From assembly GCA_028023455.1 (NCBI GenBank), contig JAQFVV010006713.1, positions 372,001 to 436,000 of the forward strand: a DNA stretch of 64,000 nucleotides, in the 5' to 3' direction. The notes below the pieces were generated by a model. It ran no database searches. It was not told the DNA's origin and saw only the letters and a list, made by a program, of their open reading frames with translations. Made by a program: the position numbers and the translations under genes. The first letter of the stretch is position 1, and every line of letters begins with the position of its first letter. This document shows positions 1 to 12,912 of the stretch, piece by piece. The stretch comes from Epiperipatus broadwayi (taxonomy: Eukaryota > Onychophora > Udeonychophora > Euonychophora > Peripatidae).

Positions 1-1254
1 TTTGCCAATATTATGATTATTAAATATAATTTCTAAATGTTATTTTACCTAATAACAAAATTTTGGCCAGATACATACATTTTGCAGATATATTTTATAG
101 TTCATAATTAATTATAACCCCTTAAAAATATACCTTCCATTATTAATATCTGCTTAGTGATGCAAATCAATTATTTATTAAAAGCATTAACTTTAAATAC
201 TTAATTTATGAATTGGTTTGTGTTAGCAGCACAAATATTCGCTAACTATTTGAAGGCACTCTTAATTGTTTTAACATATTTGTTATATAGCCTTTGTACA
301 TTGCAGATGTGAATTTTCAATATATGTACAGATATATTCTTTCTTGCTAATCTGCATGGGCTACCTGCATAATGGTGGACATAAATCATACCAGGGCCAT
401 CTTGTTTAGGTAAGAGCACCAAAGATGCAACTGGAATAAGGAACTAGGACCTTTGAGTAGCCTATACAATTTTCAAACTTCTCATTTTCATATTAAATTA
501 ATTTATTAGCAAGTTCCTTGGTTCCAAACAGACCATGCATCTTCTATGTGGAAATAACTACTTGTCCACACAGCCATCTTTTAGTAAAGTTTAGTAACGT
601 GCCTATAGCAAACTATTGATAATGCTAATTTCTCCATTAATGAAATGTATATATTCCTGGTTTATCTGAAACAATGAGAATCTTTGGTGAAATGAACCCT
701 GATTTGCATTATTCTTGAGCTGTATGATTATGCTCAAACCTTAAATAACCTAAAGTAAACAGCCACAATGTTAATGGTATAATGTATAATATATGTCTCC
801 AGCTATTACTATCATCCTGTCATGTGGCAAATCATGATAAAAGAGTAATTATTAATTGGCATATTAAATTGTCATAGGCATTAATTTTTTACTAGGCTTG
901 AGAATTAATGGATACATTTAAATAATATCAATGACATTGTATTTCTCTCCATGAACCTTGAACCTTATTTTATTGTATAATGCCTGATAACATTAAATTA
1001 GTTGTATTTTGATTTCTGGTTGAGTGTAACCTGCTTTATTTTACAATTATTGTTTTTAACTTGAATAAACTTATTTAAATTTACCTCATCTTCATTACCA
1101 TTTTTGTCATATTCAAATCCAATTAAATTCTCAATCAAATATGTTTAATATATGTTGTAATTAGATTACTAATATTGCCCTTCTTATTATTTGAGCTTAC
1201 CTTATAATTATTAGTTTGTTAACACATTTTGTGTTGACTGTGTAATAAATATAT
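1..1254. other. AT-rich DNA with no recognisable gene
   Basis: No open frame of useful length, RNA gene or recognisable repeat was found. The stretch is low in GC throughout and runs into the TGTAAC start of the solo LTR that follows. Confidence 0.5.
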
Positions 1255-3437
1255 TGTAACGATATATAAATATGCTGTTACATTAATTTGAAATAAAACT
1301 TAAGTTCGCAAATAAAAATAAATGTATCAAAAAAACTAAACGCTAAAATTAAAATGTTTGTTAAACATATATATATATATATCGCACAGATGCAAAACTT
1401 TAAAAATATTTTTTTTTAAATAAATAAAAATATTTGAACGTACTTTGTTATAAAAAAAACAAGATTTAAAGATAAAATATTTTTGTAAATGGAAATGATT
1501 GTTTTATAAAGTAATTGAAAAGCAAACTAGCCCTCGGGGTTTTTATATACTGTAATTAAAAAGTCTGATGAAAGATAGATAAGAAAATAAAGAGAATTTA
1601 GCTTGACCAACGGAAGCACCAAGCCTCTCAGACCTTAACAAAAATTTGGATAAGTGACGACTTTGTTCGTTCAATCTGGAGATTTACTATAAAAAGAAAA
1701 ATATAGAGTTTCCTGACAGTTTCCAGCTTGATTTGGTGAGAAGAATGATAAGACACACTTATCGTTCTCTTTCACTTATTTTAAAAATGAAAAGACTGTG
1801 ATACCAGAATGGAACCACCTAATGCCACCTCCAGAACATTAGATCGGTCTTCCAATGGAGATGTCACAGGAATTAAAAACAGGAACCTGGACTCTTCTAC
1901 CATGAGCTATGAACTTTACAAATTAACAAAAAAAAAAAAGTAATTAAGAACTTTCGTCAATTTTTTTTTAAAGAGTCAGCTAATCTAAATTTAAAAAAAT
2001 GAACTCTTATCTGATTTTCAAATTGACAATTAATATTTAAATTATATATATCTGACTTATGTTTCAAATTAATTATAAATGTTTAATTTTTATATATTTG
2101 TTTGCTAAAAATCATTTCCATTTTTTTAAATTATTATTTTTATTTGTATTAATATTTATCGTTTAAATTATTAAATGCATTAAATTTCAATTGGGCATAG
2201 ACACTTGCATGGATTCGTTCATGTTTAATTATGTTTTTGTTTTCATATAAGATTAAAATATATAGACATTTGGTAAATAATGATATCTTACGGTGAATAT
2301 CTAAAATGTATTTATTTGGATGTCTTTTTAGTTATTGGTGTTAATGCGGAATCTTATGATGAATGCCATTGGGTTTCTTGTGAATTCCCTCATGCAATTA
2401 CATCAATGACTTTATATTTTGATCATTTATGTTTATTTTGAAATGTTTTTGAGTGTGTAATCAGTGCAGTCGATCTATGCTCAACATTAAAAAACAAACT
2501 TCTATAAATCCATCTGTGTGAATTTAAATAAATGTTAAATTTAAGTCGGGCTTGAATGGCTATATAGTTTTTTAAAGTTATATTAAGGGAGGATAATCTT
2601 AGGTTATTCGTTTCGTAGTTGAATTAGGTCAATGGATTGGATATATTTGTGTAATTAGTAGATGTAGTATGAGTTTCGCTATGTGCAGAATCATTGTATA
2701 TGCCACACAAACGCTTTGCCTATGGATGGGATTGTAAGTCGGCAAAAAGGACAGCGGTCCCTTCCTATGGAGTTTTTATTTTATTGTTCTTCTTGCCATA
2801 CAGATGTAACATTCCTGTATTGGACAAGAGTCAATGTCTTCTCTAACTATACTGTTCAGATGTCCATTCCTGACAGTATAGTATATATGTGCTGTTGTAT
2901 TTTCATGCTACATTGAATACATAAATGTATCAAATGGATTGATGCTGGTTTGACTGCGAACTTTTGGCCTAAGGTTAAATAAGGGAAAGAATATTTTCTT
3001 TTCAAATGCAGATCTATGTAGTTTATTCATACTCGACAATCTTAAATAAATATAAATTCATCTGTGTAGATGATTTAAATTTTTAAAATAATAAGTTAAA
3101 TTAACAGAATATTAAAATCTAAAAAATAATAATGTTGTTTCTCAAATTTAAAATGATTATATATGTGCGTAAATAAATATTATTTGTGTGTTAATTTCTG
3201 GCAATGGCTTTTATTTTTTTTATATTTAAGATATAAATTAAAGATATAGATTATTATCTCTGCATCTCCACTGAGCTAGTGACAATGGGCTAACGGTCTA
3301 AAATATAAAATAAAGTGGGATCTTAACTTACATATCTGCCTACTATATAAATTTTTCTAGGTTCAAATGCCTAGATGGCGCCCTTGTAGTGAAGATTACG
3401 GTAAGATTCGATTTTCACTTTCTTTTGGATCGTTATA
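1255..3437 (-). repeat. Solo LTR, TGTAACG family, copy 1
   Basis: This ~2.18-kb block starts TGTAACG and ends near ATCGTTATA. It aligns end to end, in reverse complement, with 20408-22580, where both termini are intact as TGTAACG and CGTTACA. Shared landmarks include the segment with ATGGCGCC (about 3370-3385) and the segment around 2533-2700. The terminal TG...CA inverted motif, the length and the lack of an adjacent second copy or coding interior make a solo LTR the best reading. The right end is mutated (CGTTATA for CGTTACA). Open frames inside it, such as 2683-2916, are not conserved as genes. The strand follows the copy-2 reading frame as reference and is arbitrary. A large non-autonomous element with short inverted ends is a less likely alternative. 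Confidence 0.6.
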
Positions 3438-3441
3438 ATAT

Positions 3442-3680
3442 ATTGTCTCATTCCTCTCCCAGAACTATCAGCTGAGATGCAGATTATGTAAAACTCACAC
3501 ATAAGATTGGGATTGTTACTCATAGTGTACTAAATCACAGAGCACTGGTAAAGCTTGGTCTGACTTGGGAATCCTATACTCCATTTTGATCAGATTTAGT
3601 ATGTTTTATCAGAATTCTAGGTTTTGTTACATGAATATACAAATCTGACAATTACAATACATGTTTGCTACCTTAGACAC
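3442..3680 (-). repeat. Penelope-like 3' flank repeat
   Basis: This segment resembles 60935-61160: both carry a stretch reading roughly 'cagaa.tct.g.tttt.ttg...gaatatacaaat.tgac..ttacaat'. It lies directly 3' of the Penelope-like coding remnant on the minus strand, so it is probably that element's 3' untranslated region. Confidence 0.4.
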
Positions 3681-4321
3681 ATCTGTTTTATCTTTTGTAA
3701 TCATTGGTTTGTATTCTTGCAATCATTTTTAATGGGATGACTGGTTTCACCAATATACATTTTTCACATTAACATGGTATTTCATAGATGCAGTTTATGA
3801 TTTTCAGCATTTTAAGTTTAGGCTTTGTAGATGTTAGAGTTACTTGTAGTATGATATAACCCTGGAAAGTTATTCTGATGTTCTACTAATTGCAGATTTT
3901 CCTTCATTGTCTGGTATTTTTGATATGTGTGGATACACTACCTTAGCAATAATTGTTTTTTGTTGGTTCTTTTTGTTGTCTATTTAAGGTTTTTTTAATA
4001 ACCCCTTGATGTATAACCGAATCACTGATTTCTGAACAAATCTCTTTTGCTCTGTTCCATAGTGATAGTATAACTCCATGTTTTGTGCTTTTAATGTGAT
4101 TGGATGTATAGGATAGGTATTTTCCTGTATGTAGGTTTTCAGTAAACTATAGTTTTGCTTTTGCCTTGAGGAAATCTTGTCACAAAAAAATATGTGAATG
4201 CAAATATTTGTTTTTGTTCTGATTCTATTGTGAATTTAAGGAGATAAGTTATTGATGTGCTTCCAGAAAGTTTGTAACAGTACTTCACCATGTAATCATA
4301 CAACAAATATTCTAAATTCAT
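3681..4321 (-). pseudogene. Penelope-like element remnant (RT C-terminus and GIY-YIG)
   Basis: Read on the minus strand, a 60-codon frame (4321-4139) ends FTIE..QKQIFAFTYFFVTR followed by a KSKTIVY-like string. This fits the end of the Penelope-like reverse transcriptase, where the family has a 'NG..PFLDVLVTR' motif and a KT.VYRKPTHT-like string. Further downstream in shifted frames come INCIYEIPC and then YIGETSHPIK, the two halves of the GIY-YIG endonuclease motif. Several stops and frameshifts separate the pieces, so it is dead. The intervening part aligns with the second remnant at 4785-5155. Penelope-like elements use this endonuclease domain for target-primed insertion. The 5' boundary near 4330 is inferred, as no upstream RT motifs were found. 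Confidence 0.7.
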
Positions 4322-4784
4322 TCACTGTTAGTAGAAGCACACAGGTTAGCATATGCACAATGTTTTGAGTCATATTATTTCCTTTCTTCAGTTAATATTG
4401 ACCTGACCAATTGACAGTATTAACAAGGGAATCAAACCTGGATCATATAGATTTTTGAATATTGAATTTTAAGGTAATGCACAGAGCATCCTGCCAAAGG
4501 CAACAGCCAGTTGATATTTCTTATGCTTATCTATGAGGTTTCTTCACTTTTTCCTAAGAGTAAAATTATTAGTGGTTTCCATACATTATGTATACTATGC
4601 TCGGTTGACTTATGGGGTTGTGCACCATTGGCATGTGAGCAGCTTCTTCAAATTTTCTTCTTTGTACTTTTTCTTGTCTGTCCTATATTTTTCTATTTTC
4701 TCAATTAAACATATATTCATTTGTACATACATGGTCTGCTACTTAGACACATTTGTTTTCTCTCTTCTACTTATAAGTTTGTTC

Positions 4785-5155
4785 TTGCCATCACTTTTCA
4801 ATAAGGTGACTGGTTTCCACAATATACATTCCTCCACATTCACGTGGTATTTCATAAATGCAGTTTTTAATTTTTAGCATTTCAAGTTTAGGCTTTGTAG
4901 ATGATAAAATCTCATAGTGGTATGGCTCTGGAAAACTGTCTTGATGATATACTGTTTTCAGATTTTCCTTAATTTGTCTGCTATTTTTGTATACTTGGAT
5001 ACACCACCATACCAATTATGTTTTTTTCTTTTGCTTATTCTTTTTGTTGTCCATTTAAGTTTTTTTGTAATTGTAGCTGATGGATAACCATTTTCTGTAA
5101 AAGTTTGTTTTATATTATAAGGGTAGCTTACAATCAGATTGGAACCAGCCTTCAT
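4785..5155 (-). pseudogene. Second Penelope-like C-terminal remnant
   Basis: Two overlapping minus-strand frames (5155-4958 and 5015-4791) together give an RT-endonuclease linker. The first has NGYPSATITKKLK, the 'GYP' region after the RT, and VSKYTKIADKLRKI. The second has KTVYHQDSFPEPYHYEI, then KNCIYEIPRECGGMYIVETS, which is a GIY-YIG core in which the usual YIGET reads YIVET. A single frameshift near 4960-5015 joins the two. It is the same family as 3681-4321, with shared wording such as 'TKPKLEMLKI.NCIYEIP'. The direct spacing of the two remnants suggests either two insertions or a local duplication. Confidence 0.72.
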
Positions 5156-6085
5156 TCATAGTGCACTATTCACTAAATTAAACTCATCTAAAAATAAATT
5201 TAGTTAATGGATAGTTAAACATGTATTGTCATTTAGATACTAAACACACATATATACATAGATGCATAACCAATGTTTATTTTATCAAGTACAATATTAA
5301 GAAAAAAACATCTCAATAAATTAAATTCTCATAGCTGAAAGAAAGATAAAAATCTTAATTCAAGAGATCAGTCATGTATATATTTACACGAAACAATGAA
5401 CTAAATGTCAATATCTTACATCATTAGATAAGACTTAGACTTGGTAGACATCATAATGACATAATGTCAAGCCAGTCACTAGGTAACCAGGTATGAAAAA
5501 TGAAAACAAAATTCTATTATGTAATCCTATTTTACTGTTAATCAATATAACACACGTAACAATAGTCGTATATATATATATATCGATAAAAGAGGAAATG
5601 AAATTCAAGATTACTAAACAATGGGAATTGAGGGCAGTATAAAAATAACCTCAGTTGATTTCTGTCATCTTTTTATTTTGTTCAAAAGGACACAAGAGCT
5701 GTACAATACCAATTTCAGAAAATAGAATGTTCGATTATCAGAGAATGTGGGCAACTTATTTGAACTGTCCAAATTATTAGTCTATTCATTGTGATAGAAA
5801 CATTAAAAAAAACTACAGCCAATAATTAAACAATTGAATGAAATTAGTTGAGCTGATTTAAATGGATATTTAAAATAAAAAGACTAAGCGATTATTCGAA
5901 TGCAAATAAAAATCAAATAATATATTATCAGCACATATATATAAAAATGAAGTAATTCATTTCTTATAAAACTTTTTATATGCCAAATAGTGAATCCAGA
6001 AAAGTTAAATATTTTAGAACTGCAGAATGATGTACTCTGACTAATTTAATATTATGAGACCAGTGTTGTTAGCCCTGAACATAGG
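5100..6085. repeat. Dispersed repeat copy 1 with internal insertion
   Basis: 5119-5162 and 5619-6085 align collinearly with 13573-13616 and 13617-14118. Shared landmarks are GTAGCTTACAA.CAGATTGGAA, ACTAAACAATGGGAAT and AGCTGTACAATACCAATTT. The ~455 bases at 5163-5618 are absent from the other copy. No coding potential was recognised, so the repeat class is unknown. Confidence 0.6.
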
Positions 6086-6717
6086 AGATGCGATGAGTTA
6101 ATGTTCATCTATATGTAATGCATGCTTATATATCAAATACCTGTCTCAAACCTCGGAATCGATATAGAATGAAATAATATGAGGAAGGAAATAATGTCAA
6201 TACAAATGAGCCACCAAGAATTTTCTATGAGCAACATATTACTTACTGAGAAAAGGGGACTGGAATAGCTATGAAGCATGTCTATGAGAGACAGTACTTC
6301 CTAAATCCATGAACTCTATTCTGAATAAATTTGGGGAAAGTTTCAAATTGCTATGTTTTTTTTTTATATATACACTTGTAGAGTTTTTTCATTTCACTTG
6401 CACATCTGGGGAACCAAAATACCTACCACTTGAAATAGCCCATTGTAACTAGAATTGAGAAAGCACAGGGTGGAAGATTATTAAGTTCAACATTTTTTTT
6501 ATTGAATAAAATTTAGGTTAGCTCCCCCTGCATAATGGCTTAGTACTTGGATTATCATCTTTTAAGACAATATAGAATGAGGTAAGATTTTATTTGATAT
6601 TGTTCTATATTAAGACCATACACTTCTACAAGATAGAGTTCATTTATTTTTTTATGTTAACTAATGATGTTTATATTTGTTATTCAGTATGAAAGACTAA
6701 TCTTTTTAAGTGAATGT

Positions 6718-6884
6718 TCTCTTCTACATATTGCAGGAAACTTGTTAATAGTCGGGGGGGGGCATCCTCCAAAGTGAACATAATCTCTACCATTGGAAAT
6801 GAACTATGGAGCTAATACATACATCTGTAAATAATATTGTAAATAATCAGCTAGCTTCACATTCATTATAGTAATATGTAATGG
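6718..6884. repeat. Short interspersed repeat, copy 1
   Basis: This ~165-base block aligns in direct orientation with 9595-9758. Landmarks are GAAACTTGTTAATAGT, a G-run followed by GCATCCT, and GGAAATGAACTATGGAGC. No promoter boxes or tail were identified. Confidence 0.65.
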
Positions 6885-9594
6885 TTGGTGGAATATACCT
6901 ACATGTTCCAGTCCACAAATACATTTGAACACACAGATCAACTTCAACAATCAGTTGGTTCGACTACAACATATAACCAACTTACATCAAATCTAAAAGT
7001 GCTGGTACATCTATCTTTCATATTCTAAAGTTGATAGTGCCAAATGTAATAGTCCAGTCCATCCACGTATATAGGAGAAAGAGAGCAAGCTTGCATCTAA
7101 CTACGTCAAACCTAGGGTCTTTGTGTAGGATGCTAGAGATAATCTGATGAAGTACCTGATTCATGATTACATCCATCTTTAATAGACTAGCCTAAGCATT
7201 ATCCATTAAAACTACATGTAATCTAAATCAGTTCATCTAACATCTCACCACTCTTTTTCAGAACCGTTGCCTCAGATATTCAAACTCAGGAAAAATTTGC
7301 ATTTGACCCTCTTAACAGGAATGTATCTATGCAAACTGTTAATCAACAATTGAAATAATTCATCCTATCTATTAGAAAGAAATAACCTTTCTTTAACAAT
7401 GTTCTCTCATGCTCATCAAACAATAATGTGTGTGTGCATGTGTAAAATATTGGTTATAGGATTGAATGTAAATGCTGGATTCAATGTAAATACTGGATCA
7501 ACAAAACTACAGAGACTTTGTCAATTAACAAAACTTCATAGTATTTATTTACAAAACAAAAAAATACATTCAAACAAAATAAATTCTCAATCAATGTAGA
7601 AAAGAAAAAAAAAAAATTTACAAATGCAAATAAATTATTTGGATATATCCCTATGTACTGATAGCTTTATGTCTATAATGAATATCTATCATTTTATTAC
7701 TTAAAAAGTTTAAAACTATTCATCCTTACTTCCCATGATAGACACCCATAATATAGACATCTATATATCCAAGATAATAAAAAAAAAATAATTAAAAATG
7801 AGATTGCTAACTCAATGAAAATTTACATGCAACTTAAGATGGAGTATGCAATTTTAAGTATGAAAAAGTACAATAATAAAACAACACATGATATGATAAA
7901 ACAGAAAATTATAAAGAATATTAATTTAAAAACATTAATCATTCATTCATTATAAAGATCTTAAGAATACTATTAGTAACACATATATGATAAACTATGA
8001 ATAAATCATGTCATGTTGTGGCATTGTTTATTTCAGTAACTTTAAAAAAAAAGAAAATTCTTAGCATTTAATTATTCTATTGGAGCCTTTAACTTTATGT
8101 TCACAGCTAAAAATCAAGTATCTTGGTAGAAAATAAACCATCTAGATTTTATTAAAAACAAAAAGAAAATAGGCTTTTCAACCTTCCCCCCTACTCTCTT
8201 GATATTTTTTTATGTTGGACTGTTTCATGTTGAATTATAAGTAGTACTTCCCAAATATAAGATCAAGATAATAAATATAAATAAAAAATAAAAATACAAA
8301 TCTATACAAAAGAAAATGAAACATAATTTTACAATATTTTATAAATCAATATAATCAGGCATCACTATTTTTCAGAATCCTCCTTACACAAACAGTTCTT
8401 ACAATTTATGCATTTTTTATTATAGTTGTTGAAAAACTCCTGATTGATTTTATATAGCACATCCTGAATTTACTTAAATTGGCAGTAGATAGTTTTGTGT
8501 TAATTCTCCATAGATTTCCATCTTGTGTGGATCCAGCTTATCAGGCACTTAAATTGTAGACAGGCAAATATTAATTTTCACATGGCCATAGTGGATAAAA
8601 AAAAGCTCCACCCAAAGACAATCCTTCTAGTCAACGTATGTCATATTTTAATTATATATATACAGGTTTATATAAATATATACATGGTTTGCATTTACTA
8701 AAAAATATATTTATAAAGTACAGCTATTTAATGTTTGTAATATTAGCTATATAAACTTTAAATTAAATAAACTGTTCTGATTTTTTTTTTTTAGTTTCTT
8801 TTAAACAAAAATCATAATACTTTTTTAAAATTTAAATTGATAAATTATTTTGACTTATCTGATTATTGAATTAGATAATGTTCCATTCATTTCCTTTACT
8901 CTTTTTCAGACTGACAAATAACTAGAAAAATATTAATATTTGTTGAGACGCTGCTTTAAAAAATGTCCATTTTGCAGAAAAATATTAAAATAATAATTGC
9001 TTCAATAAGATGAATTTTTATGTCAAATGTAGAATAAGAAAGAATGATTTTTAATTGTTTTTCTTTTTATACTGGTGTTATTCCTATCGTTTAAAGTAGT
9101 GTTCCTGTTGTTGTATTTTTAAAATATTTTTATTTTATCGATTCATTTTAAAAAATAAAAACAAATTATAAAATAAATTTGCAATATTATTATTATTATT
9201 ATTATCTCTCTTATATTCACATATTACAATACCTGATTTATTTTCTATTGCTATGATTATTTTTCATTTAAGTTATTGTCTGTTTAATATAATCAGCACA
9301 ATACAATGATCAACATATATATATGTACAATTTTTTTTTATCAAGATTTATATTTTCTTAAACAATAAAATTTTATTGCTAATATATGTGTTTTTTCACT
9401 GTAAATTACCCATCATTCCTAATACTTAATATGAAGTTATTACACTGTTAAAAATATAAAAACATATATATATTTTTAAAAGTGTTCTAGCAAAACTTAT
9501 TTTTATTTAATCTTTACATGACTAATTAAAAAAGCAATCTATTATTTTAGATGGCTAAGGTTTGTTGTGGGAGCAATCTTAAGCTACCTTCACA
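6885..9594. other. AT-rich DNA with no recognisable gene
   Basis: Only short chance frames occur here (for example 7399-7599). A small ATT run lies near 9186-9205. No gene, RNA gene or further repeat was identified. Confidence 0.45.
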
Positions 9595-9758
9595 GTTCTC
9601 TTCTATATATTGTAGGAAACTTGTTAATAGTTGGGGGGGGGGCATCCTGCAAAGTGAACAGAATCTCTACCTTTGGAAATGAACTATGGAGCTAATACAT
9701 ACATCTGTAAATAATATTGTAAATAGTCAGCTAGCTTCACATTCGTTATAGTAATGAA
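9595..9758. repeat. Short interspersed repeat, copy 2
   Basis: This is the partner of 6718-6884, in the same orientation and with scattered single-base differences by eye. The G-run is longer in this copy. Confidence 0.65.
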
Positions 9759-9865
9759 CTAATAATTTTTTTTTGTTATATCTTTTCTGATTTGTAAATA
9801 TCTTTAGTGTTTCAGCATCTATATCTATCATGGGAATGGTTGGGCTATTTGACAGGCACATATAC

Positions 9866-10361
<496 letters not shown>

Positions 10362-10559
10362 TATCATGTTAAATGACTTGGGAATTTTCATTTTGTTAGT
10401 CAAATAAATCTTGTTCAATTGATTTTCATTAAATTGTCTCTAGTTTCTCAAAGTTATTTATCCATTCATCCATCAATGTATAACCAGATATATATGCATC
10501 CACACACATGCTTTTTTACATCATGATACAGTAGTATGGTTAGGTGAGTCCTCCATTTA

Positions 10560-11226
10560 ATTGGAATTTACACAGTGATGCAGTGGTTGTGATCTAGAAT
10601 AAATTCAACCCTAAAGGGAATCAAGGGGAACATTCTTCCTGGGTTTGAATTCTGAGGAGTAATGGAATCCAAAAGAAGGGTGAGATACAGATGAATTAGC
10701 CTAAATTGTGTCTCAATTTAATGAGTAAAACTAGAGCTAGCCTATTGGAGGTAGACATGATCATTGGTTAGGTACTTTATTGTGTCAATCACAGAATCCT
10801 ACCCAAAGTTCCTAGGTCTGACCATAGTTAGATGCATTCCTCTTTTGGTGGAAAACACAGACTGTTATATATTCTGGTGTCCATATTTTAGGGGCACAAA
10901 ACATAAGTTTCCAAGTGTGTCCAGTAATTGGATTGATAAAATATTTTTTGGGGGGAATTTATTCACCTTTATGAATTTACCTGAGTAACAACTAGCTAAT
11001 GTATCTAACCAAGAAAGGAAACTTCATGTAAAATGTGGATATGAATTGATTGGTGGGAATGTGATGATAAACTGAGACCATAGATAGAGGAATAAGGTGA
11101 CTAAAACAGAGAGGATAAAAGCTAGGCATTAAAAGAAATATATAAACCAACATAGAAATATAGGGAAAAGTTAAACATACATACTAAATGTAGGAGATAG
11201 TACAAAGTCCCATGACATATTAACCA
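10560..11226. other. Unclassified stretch 5' of a Gag-like frame
   Basis: This part is slightly richer in GC than its surroundings and contains a 74-codon frame (10764-10988) that I do not recognise. Its position just upstream of a Gag-like frame suggests it could be leader or LTR material of the same element. No match to the other LTRs in the window was seen. Confidence 0.3.
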
Positions 11227-11670
11227 TTGATTAAAAAAGAATTTTTCTTAATGATACTTAGGAGTGGAAGGAAACTAAAAGGAATGGATGAGAAAGTTTC
11301 ACAAGAAATTATAAGTAATAGTAGTAGTGAGATGGAATGCTCTACTTCTAGCAGTACAGAAGAGTTTACATTAGTACAAAACCCAGAGGGAGTCCATAAC
11401 AAAAACTGATCACTAGTAACAGGCACAGGGAGTGAGCCAAACAGCTTCTTGAATTCAAGAGCCCCTTCCCATGAAATGATCCAAGCACCCAGAGTTGAAG
11501 AAACTCAGGTTACAAGAGAGATGACAGTAATGGAGCAGATGTTTCAAAGATTTGTAAAAGTCATGTATGTGAAAATGAACAGTATGAAGAAAGATTTGAC
11601 GGAAGATATGAATAGCATGAATGCAGAACTCATTAATAGAATGGACATAAATATGAACAGCTTGAAATGA
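11227..11670 (+). pseudogene. Gag-like N-terminal frame of an LTR element
   Basis: Two frames (11227-11409 and 11449-11670) are in the same phase and are separated by one in-frame TGA at 11407-11409. The start MIKKEFFLMILRSGRKLKG contains 'M.LRSGRKL', which resembles the MITRSRKKL start of element B's first frame and the basic 'M.TRS' starts typical of Ty3-like Gag. A Ser/Glu-rich acidic stretch follows, then a Met/Asn/Lys/Asp-rich segment (MNSMKKDLTEDMNSMNAEL), predicted by eye to be coiled coil. The same 'MN..' repeats occur in element B. The frame stops where an LTR fragment of opposite orientation begins. It is a remnant of the same Gag-like family. Confidence 0.55.
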
Positions 11671-11725
11671 GATCTGAAAATCAAAATAACATGTACAGTA
11701 TTTGACATCTGCAAATTTGTTTTTG

Positions 11726-12259
11726 AAGAAATTAAATGTCTGAACTGCTATCAAATCTCAGGATCTCAATAGGTTGCAAAAGTCTCTACTCCAAATTAGT
11801 GGGACTATTTATACCTCTTACATTTCCCATGAAACACATTCCTTGTTGTTGAATTTCTACACCTTAGGCAGGGCAAATATTAATCTCCAGCTGAATCTAA
11901 TCTAAGAATTCTACCCAGGGATTATTGAAACGAAAACAATTACATAAAAACCAAATCTCCACCTTTAGAATTAATTTACAATAATTAAAATAAAAGCAAC
12001 AGGAATGTAATTAGCTAGCCAGCTTGTTTTTAAATCAAATTGATTTAAAAAAAAGTAAAAACAAGCGGTATACGAAGACTATTTTAAAAACAATTTTAAA
12101 ACATTAAAACGATCTATTTTAAACGAGTAGGTGTTTTTACACATACTCTTTTTAATAATTAAAATCTTTTTTCTTTCTTTTAACTTTAGAAACTTAACAA
12201 AATTAAAAGCTTTTTAATTTTGGCAGTAAAACTCTTGAATCGGATGTCAATACGGTTCA
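11726..12259 (-). repeat. Truncated LTR related to element A
   Basis: The block aligns with 38425-38963, the terminal part of element A's LTR. Landmarks are CTTAGGCAGGGCAAATAT, GAATTCTACCCAGGGATTA and TTAGCTAGCCAGCTTGTTT. It ends at GGTTCA, the same terminus (TGAACC on the minus strand). Its orientation is opposite to the Gag-like frame just before it, so the locus is a mosaic. It is visibly more diverged than A's two LTRs are from each other. Confidence 0.8.
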
Positions 12260-12619
12260 ATACCTATGAACACCCCTCCACCTTCATTAAATGTATAAGT
12301 ATTACTGCTTAAGTATCTAGTATCTGGAACAGACTTCTTGTATTGTGACCAAAAACATGTGAACTGGAGAAGCCAAAATGAATAAACCCAACTATAATAT
12401 TGGAGTCATTTCAAAAAAGGAGAGAACCCATAATAACAGAGATAGACAAAAGAAAAAGGTGTTCAAAGATGATAGGGCATGGATATATACCACTATGGTA
12501 TTCACTAAGTCAAGCCTATAACCACCCAACATAACATGAGGTATAGGCTAGCAAAAAGCAGAGCTAGAAAAAAGTTAATAGTCTGAAACTGATCCAGAGA
12601 TTTGTTTAGCATTCCCTTG

Positions 12620-12912
12620 TGGAATCCATCAACTAGTCTTAGTTATGGTAAAAACAATTATGGCTACTCAAACCAAAAGAGATAAAGGAAAAAATATGCC
12701 ATAGGCTTATGAATGACTCTCCACAATGGCAAGTTGCAGGAACCAAAATACAAGAAAGTCTCCACACAAATTTAAGGTTGGAGATAAAGTTCTGATAAAA
12801 ACTCAATTTCCAAGTAGACTGCAAAAAAATAAATACAAATTCTACAATATGTATTAAGGACCATTTACCATCATTAAGCAAATAGGTCCCAACACATTTT
12901 GGATAAACCAGG
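12620..12912 (+). pseudogene. Retrotransposon integrase C-terminal remnant
   Basis: One frame from about 12765 reads HKFKVGDKVLIKTQFPS, then KNKYKFYNMY, a stop, and GPFTIIKQIGPNTFWIN. This is the layout of the integrase C-terminal (GPY/F) module of Ty3/gypsy elements: 'KF.VGD.VL.K', 'Y.GP(Y/F).I', 'IGP..Y'. A related minus-strand copy sits at 48515-48655 (KFKIGDQVFIKT ... YEGPYTIIKQTGP). No integrase catalytic core was recognised upstream. The stop in front of GPF and frameshifts upstream show it is inactive. Confidence 0.6.

Noticed and set aside
12639-12881. 80-codon minus-strand frame
   Set aside because: Antisense shadow of the integrase-tail remnant, with no motif of its own.
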